This document shows positions 9,801 to 14,185 of a stretch of 14,185 nt of DNA, one piece after another. The notes below the pieces were generated by a model. It saw nothing but the letters and a program-made list of their open reading frames with translations, was not told where the DNA came from and did not search any database. The stretch spans positions 1 through 14,185 of the forward strand of contig JADNYV010000855.1 in NCBI GenBank assembly GCA_015501055.1, written 5' to 3'. Source of the stretch: Mucidula mucida. Its lineage: Eukaryota > Basidiomycota > Agaricomycetes > Agaricales > Physalacriaceae. The translations under genes and the position numbers were made by a program. Position 1 is the stretch's first letter. The number at the start of each line of letters is the position of its first letter.

Positions 9801-10218
9801 GGAGCAAAACGCGACGCGCTGGCAGGAGACAGCGCAGTTCATTATGAAGAAGGATGCGTTGACGAATGATGACGTTAGGAAAAAGGCGAGCCTGTTGCCG
9901 GTGAGAGAGGCGGAGCTGCAGAATATGAGGGCGGAGATGGTCGGATGGCGGGGGAGAGCGGAGGCTGCGGAGAGAAGGTGTAGGGAGTTGGAAGGGAGGA
10001 TGAGGGATTTGGAGCAGCAGCGGGAGTCGGAACAGCAGCCTCGGGAGTCAGAACAACAGCGTCGGGAGGTTGCTATTACACTTCCTCATCGGAGTCATGT
10101 GGCGCCAATCCAGGGGAACTTTTATTGCAACTGGCGGCCTTGTAAGGCTGGGTTTGGGACGAGAGACGAGCTAGAAGTACATTTTGGGGTTCATGCGGAT
10201 AGTCCTGGCGTGGGCTAA
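6842..10218 (+). CDS. Chromodomain and C2H2 zinc-finger protein, 1019 aa, 7 exons
   Basis: Probable chromatin-associated nuclear protein. My exons are 6842-6952, 7017-7152, 7207-7500, 7558-9245, 9293-9349, 9395-9496 and 9547-10218. Introns are 45-64 nt and all junctions keep frame (3060 nt). Joining exons 1 and 2 rebuilds a chromodomain-like fold at about residues 31-75, with KKFKVRWAG followed by WPESWEPKSN. The middle is disordered: basic clusters PRKRKREL and RQRKKRKTDK (about 224-263) as likely nuclear localisation signals, an acidic block near 513-540, and Pro/Glu repeats at about 642-685. A coiled coil covers about 800-970 and ends in ESEQQ-type repeats. The C-terminal finger has C990, C995, H1008 and H1012 (C-X4-C-X12-H-X3-H). 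Chromodomains often read methylated histone tails, but whether this one does is unknown. The exact small-exon borders at 9246-9546 are the least certain part. Confidence 0.85.
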
Positions 10219-10963
10219 TTGTTTCTGTTGCTATGTGCAGGATAGGCTCTTTTGGTTTATAGTTTATCTGTAGAGTATGTAACTTATGATTGTTAAGCTT
10301 TGGAAGACATCTTCTAGTTGGTTGATTCGACTGCTGGGCTTTGCAGCCTCTGATTGGCTTTGACACTAAGATACCACGCAGGCTTTCAGGTGGCCTGCAG
10401 TATTGTGGCGCAATATGAAAAAAGGTTGATTTGATCATTCGTGACACGATTTCATCCAGAGCAGTCTTAAACGGCAGAAAGTGCTGTCACATGGGAAGTG
10501 TAATTAGTACTAGTGAGCATTTAAACCAAGGTGAACAAGGATCTTTGAATAAGTCGTATATCGTCCGGTGGCGCACGTTACAGAGGCAAGTAAGAACATA
10601 CCAGTTCGCCTGGAGGGATACGAAACAATGCCAGATACCGTTGGGGAGCCTTTGCAAGTGCTAGAAAGCTGGCGCGCAATCATCGACGCCCTCAAAACTG
10701 CCTTTCACAGAAGAAGATGATACTGGCAGGACGTGACGGGAAAAGTCAGTGGCCAACACGATGAGATATATGAGTGACTTTGCATACAAACAAACGAGTT
10801 TTATGACAACCAAACACGAGCAGGCAGCGTACAATCGAGCAAGCAGCCCAAAGCAGATCGGTCTTCTTCCCCCATCATTACACGACAGCCAGCAATGCGG
10901 CGAGTGCTTGCTTTGCATGATTGCCCGAAGCCGGCATGTTGACGTGGACCGTCAACAATTGTT
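10219..10963. other. Region without a supported gene
   Basis: It begins with the probable 3' untranslated region of the chromodomain gene. ORFs here (10431-10664 plus, 10510-10695 minus, 10661-10918 minus, 10749-10997 plus) are short, overlap each other and have no recognisable domain or convincing intron pattern. I see no repeats or RNA genes. Confidence 0.4.
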
Positions 10964-11521
10964 GCTAATGACCTCGAAGCGCGGATCAATGCGTTGACCG
11001 AGTAGCACCCGCAACGCACGAAGCAGATATATACAGGTGTGTCGCATTCATACTCTCGAGGACATTAGCTGATCGCTCGTAGGAATGAGCGCGACGCTCA
11101 AAAGTATCGAGAAACCACGACATGCCGCACCGGACCTGGAGCTCATAGAACGTTTTTTGGCTTGGATCCCAACATGATCGCTGACTGAAGTCGTTGCGCC
11201 GATATATATATGAACCTAGCCTTGACGCCTTGGTCTGTTGGGCGAGTCGCTCGGAGTCCTCTCGGAACGGACAACCAACGATGATCATAGCCTCACAGTT
11301 CGGAAAGAACGGCGCATATCCTCTCGACTGAGACCTTAGTTTGGGGCTCGGCGCAGAGGTAGCCTCGGATAAGACAAGAAAGCCCATGGTGTGTTTGCCA
11401 GACGCATTATATTCGAAATCTGGCTAAACGAGCAGTTCAGTGATATACGTCCTCCTCGCAGATGCAGGAACAGCAGCTGTCCTGGCGCGCGCTGCTGAAT
11501 GAGTGGAAGGTCGGTTCCTGA
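10964..11521 (+). pseudogene. Possible broken coding sequence, plus strand
   Basis: Protein-like pieces follow one another in different frames: ANDLEARINALTE at 10964, NERDAQKYRE near 11085, APDLELIERFLAW near 11125-11165 in another frame, DPNMIAD then a stop near 11180, DIYMNLALTPWSVGRVA near 11200-11250, MIIASQFGKNGAYPLD at 11281 then a stop, and MQEQQLSWRALLNEWKVGS at 11462-11521. There is one plausible intron acceptor (CGTAG before 11083), but the frame changes and stops within tens of bases cannot all be introns. I read it as a decayed gene of unknown family. It could instead be chance, or a gene whose exons I failed to join. Confidence 0.3.
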
Positions 11522-11607
11522 AATAGATGAACGACAGACAGAGTGCGCGACCGACGGTAATCCAAAATCCACAGTCCTTGAAAGATATGGATCTTCTGGG
11601 CTTTAGG

Positions 11608-12111
11608 TCAATGAATGTTTCGTATTTCCGCCAAGGACTGCAAGCGTGGAGCATAAGCCATACTGTGGCGTCCAGACGAGAGGCCACGGCCACGGCCAAC
11701 GAAAACGATCCCATGGACGTAAGGCAATTCGACTCCCCGGATCGCCAAAACATAACTACGAAAATTATGTGCATTGAGCGAAGAGGCGCCGCTGGAATCC
11801 TTGACATGCACGACGTAGACATCAAATCCTTCGAACGCACCAGGGAGGCGGAATGCGTCCAGAAACACCCCGTACGCAGCTTCAGTCCAAAGCGTATTCT
11901 GTGTGAAGCCCTCGATCCTCTCGACAACGCCAACGCCTAGTTCTAACAGGACTTGAGCCTTGCCCTTGGTTGGTGTCAGGAGATCCAAGCCCCAACGACA
12001 CACCAAATTTGCCTCTTTGAAGACATACATCGACGTAGGTCTCCTCGTCGTGGTCATGTAGGAAAAAAATGCCGTGTCGAGACTCGATAACAGGTAGGAA
12101 AAGAGATGCAT
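11608..12111 (-). CDS. Uncertain hypothetical protein, 167 aa
   Basis: A single uninterrupted ORF from ATG 12111, not recognised as any family. It has no clear signal peptide or domain. It would be transcribed divergently from the aldo-keto reductase gene, with 229 bp between the two ATGs. The support is weak because the same DNA is also open on the plus strand (11527-11940, 137 codons) and in a second minus frame (11424-11933). In the plus frame I counted about 61% G+C at third positions and 55% at first positions. In this minus frame those classes swap (first position 61%, third 55%), which is equally coding-like, so composition does not choose between them. At most one is likely to be real. 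Confidence 0.25.
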   Translation of the reverse strand: MHLFSYLLSSLDTAFFSYMTTTRRPTSMYVFKEANLVCRWGLDLLTPTKGKAQVLLELGVGVVERIEGFTQNTLWTEAAYGVFLDAFRLPGAFEGFDVYVVHVKDSSGASSLNAHNFRSYVLAIRGVELPYVHGIVFVGRGRGLSSGRHSMAYAPRLQSLAEIRNIH

Positions 12112-12290
12112 TCAGAGTTTGTACCCTGACGGACGGACCGATTGTTTTCAGATTGTCAATGTTTGTAAACTCCTTTCCAAAACAAGTACACTGCCGTCAA
12201 GACTGCCTCTCTGCGCTCATCTCCGCGGCGTATATGCTCGCATATCCTGCATTTACCGTGTTACTTTTCGCTAAACCCAGTGACTTGTGG

Positions 12291-12298
12291 TATAAAAG
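12291..12298 (+). promoter_or_regulatory. TATA box of the aldo-keto reductase gene
   Basis: TATAAAAG, a good TATA consensus, ends 42 bp before the ATG at 12341. This would put the transcription start near 12320 with a short leader. Confidence 0.65.
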
Positions 12299-12340
12299 GC
12301 GTCTGTCGCCTCAAATGGGGTGTCTGTCTTGACTCCCATC

Positions 12341-14072
12341 ATGTCGTCTATTAACAAGAAAATCCCTTACGGTGAGTTTGTCTTCCTCTTCCACCTCACG
12401 CAGACCTCAAACCGTCCGTCAATAGTCAAACTCGGAAATTCCGGATTGAAAGTATCACAGATCATCTTGGGTTGCGCCATCTATGGCACGCCCGAATGGT
12501 ACGATTGGGTCAAGGGAGAAGAAGAATCGATGAAGGACATCAAAGCAGCGTTTGTTGGCGAGCTGCTACTTACACGCTATAGTTATCTAACAAGCTGCAA
12601 GTTACGACTTAGGGATCAATACGTTTGATACCGCGGATGTAGGTCTGCTTTTTCCAAGCTGTTTCTAGCACTTTCACGAAATACTGACTGATTCCACGAA
12701 CAGACCTATTCCAACGGACTGTCGGAGGTCGTCGTTGGCAAAGCTATACGGGCCTATAACTTACCTCGCGACGGCATCGTCATTATGACGAAGGTACATA
12801 TTCTACGAGTGACGCGTCCTCGCGAAGTTGACAATGATTTAGGTCCTGAATCCTATCAGTCGCGATATGAATGTTCATTTGCATGGTAGTCTAAGGGCGC
12901 AAGCTGATGAACTAGGCTACGTTAACCAGCACGGCCTTCACCGAAAAGTTTGTTATCTGATTGGTACCCTTGCTCTAACTCCTCATATTTTATACATAGC
13001 ATATATTCGACGCTATCAAAGGCAGTCTCGAACGTCTTCAATTGGACTATGTTGACGTCTTTCAATGTCATGGATTTGACGATGATACTCCAATCGCAGA
13101 AACGGTAAGTGTTCTTGGTGCGTTAGGTGTTGGGTTCTTGAACTGTCGTAGATGCAAGCTCTACATGAGGTTGTACAGCTAGGCTATGCTCGCCATATCG
13201 GCATGTCGACTTGTCGTGCCTGGCAACGTTCGTCACAGTCTATATTATGGGAAACCTCGCGGTACTAATGACGCCCACATCTCGCAGTTCATGCCATGCA
13301 AAGTAGCTACTACACTCTATTTTTTGAGTAGTGTATGACTGATTTATGTCTAGGTTATGCTATCAGCAACAACCTCACTCCCTTCATCATCATGCAAAAT
13401 AACTACAACCTGCTCTATCGCGAAGACGAACACGAGATGATGCCTACATTGAAGGTTTGTCGACACCAATATGAATTCAGCACTAGCGATGGTCTCTAAC
13501 AGACATCCAGTACCTCGGCGTGTCAGCGATTCCATGGTCTACATTGGCTAGAGGTGCACTGATTACGACTCTCGAGGACCAGGAAGCACAACCGGATGAC
13601 AGGTGACCTTCTTTTCGACGGCCTGTTCCAGACCCTGATAGTATGGTAGGATTCCAGGGGGTAGGAAGCAGTGGCACGGTAAAATCATACAACGGTATAC
13701 TTGCAATTCATCTATCCAGAGTCCCGGATTGAGCAGCCCCGCAGCGTGGAAGAATTGGCAAAGAAAAGAGATATAAGCATTGCCCAGGTTGCCATTGCGT
13801 GGTCCATCAGTCGCCCAGGTAGGACTATACCCTGCTAACATAGAACGTGGACTGATAGTCATAGGTGTGACCGCGCTGATAATTAGTCCTCCGTCGTCTG
13901 CGCATCTAGCTGTTGCGTGTGGTAAGCTGTTCGACTTAGACCAATGTGCAGGACTAATCACAAATCCTCAGCTGCGTTACATGAGACGCTTTCCGAGGCT
14001 GAAGTTCATTATCTTGACGAATTATATCAACCCCAGAGACCGATAACGAATCGGTTCCCTCAGCAGTATTGA
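12341..14072 (+). CDS. Aldo-keto reductase, 350 aa, 14 exons
   Basis: NAD(P)H-dependent carbonyl/alcohol oxidoreductase of the aryl-alcohol-dehydrogenase-like group, presumably cytosolic; substrate unknown. My exons are 12341-12371, 12426-12549, 12602-12638, 12704-12793, 12843-12947, 13000-13104, 13152-13227, 13288-13302, 13354-13454, 13511-13602, 13650-13694, 13745-13818, 13865-13921 and 13972-14072. They total 1053 nt and every junction keeps frame. Family landmarks appear in order: KLGNSGLKVSQIILGC, GINTFDTADTYSNG, VIMTK, ELGYVNQHGL, LDYVDVFQCH, GYARHIGMS, LTPFIIMQNNYNLLYRE, IPWSTLARG, VEELAKKRDISIAQVAIAW and LSEAEVHYLDELYQPQ. The catalytic tetrad is present as D61, Y66, K94 and H153. The length is normal for the family. 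Odd points are a 15-nt exon (13288-13302) and a changed cofactor loop: residues 299-313 read GVTALIISPPSSAHL where relatives usually have an IVGTTS-like stretch. The gene looks intact despite lacking any long ORF. Confidence 0.92.
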
Positions 14073-14185
14073 AGCATCGGGCAAGCAGCATCCTACGGAG
14101 GTGAGACCGGAAAATAATCAATTCTCTTTACCCACGGCCACGGCTTCTTTCTTGTGTAATAATTCTTTGTCTTCACATGATCATC

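Noticed and set aside
10076..10447. Minus-strand 123-codon ORF over the 3' end of the chromodomain gene
   Set aside because: It is antisense to the conserved zinc-finger exon and has no recognisable domain.
13603..13744. Frame break in the reductase suggesting a pseudogene
   Set aside because: Introns at 13603-13649 and 13695-13744 remove the stops and rejoin KIIQR to VEELAKKR in frame, as expected for the family.

Overview
The window looks like nuclear DNA of a filamentous basidiomycete, probably an Agaricomycete. Three things point there: many very short GT-AG introns (45-65 nt) with CTAAC/CTGAY-like branch sites, an F-box protein of the mushroom type, and an aldo-keto reductase cut into 14 small exons. 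All gene models were spliced by eye. Most simple ORFs in the window are shadows or exon fragments, and several only appear open because TTG was taken as a start.

Layout. Positions 43-1492 hold a repeat array: three identical 382-bp elements with 76-bp terminal inverted repeats, separated by two identical 152-bp spacers, in the order R-S-R-S-R. Positions 1496-2516 have no gene I can support. Positions 2517-3471 (minus) encode a 282-aa coiled-coil protein in three exons. Positions 3620-4428 (minus) hold a decayed gene with in-frame stops and a frameshift. It abuts a 256-bp MITE-like element (4429-4684) with perfect 22-bp terminal inverted repeats starting CACTG. Positions 4771-6445 (plus) encode an F-box protein with an uncertain first exon. 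Positions 6842-10218 (plus) encode a 1019-aa protein with an N-terminal chromodomain, a long disordered basic/acidic middle, a coiled coil and a C-terminal C2H2 zinc finger, in seven exons. Positions 10219-12340 are mostly unassigned, with traces of a broken plus-strand gene and open frames on both strands that I cannot resolve. Positions 12341-14072 (plus) encode an apparently intact 350-aa aldo-keto reductase.

The genes do not form an evident pathway or cluster. They look like independent neighbours: substrate recognition for ubiquitin ligase (F-box), a chromatin-associated factor (chromo/zinc finger), redox metabolism (aldo-keto reductase) and an unknown coiled-coil protein, in a region with mobile-element and pseudogene debris. 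The most unusual structure is the R-S-R-S-R array. I see no evidence for a new defence or other multi-gene system.
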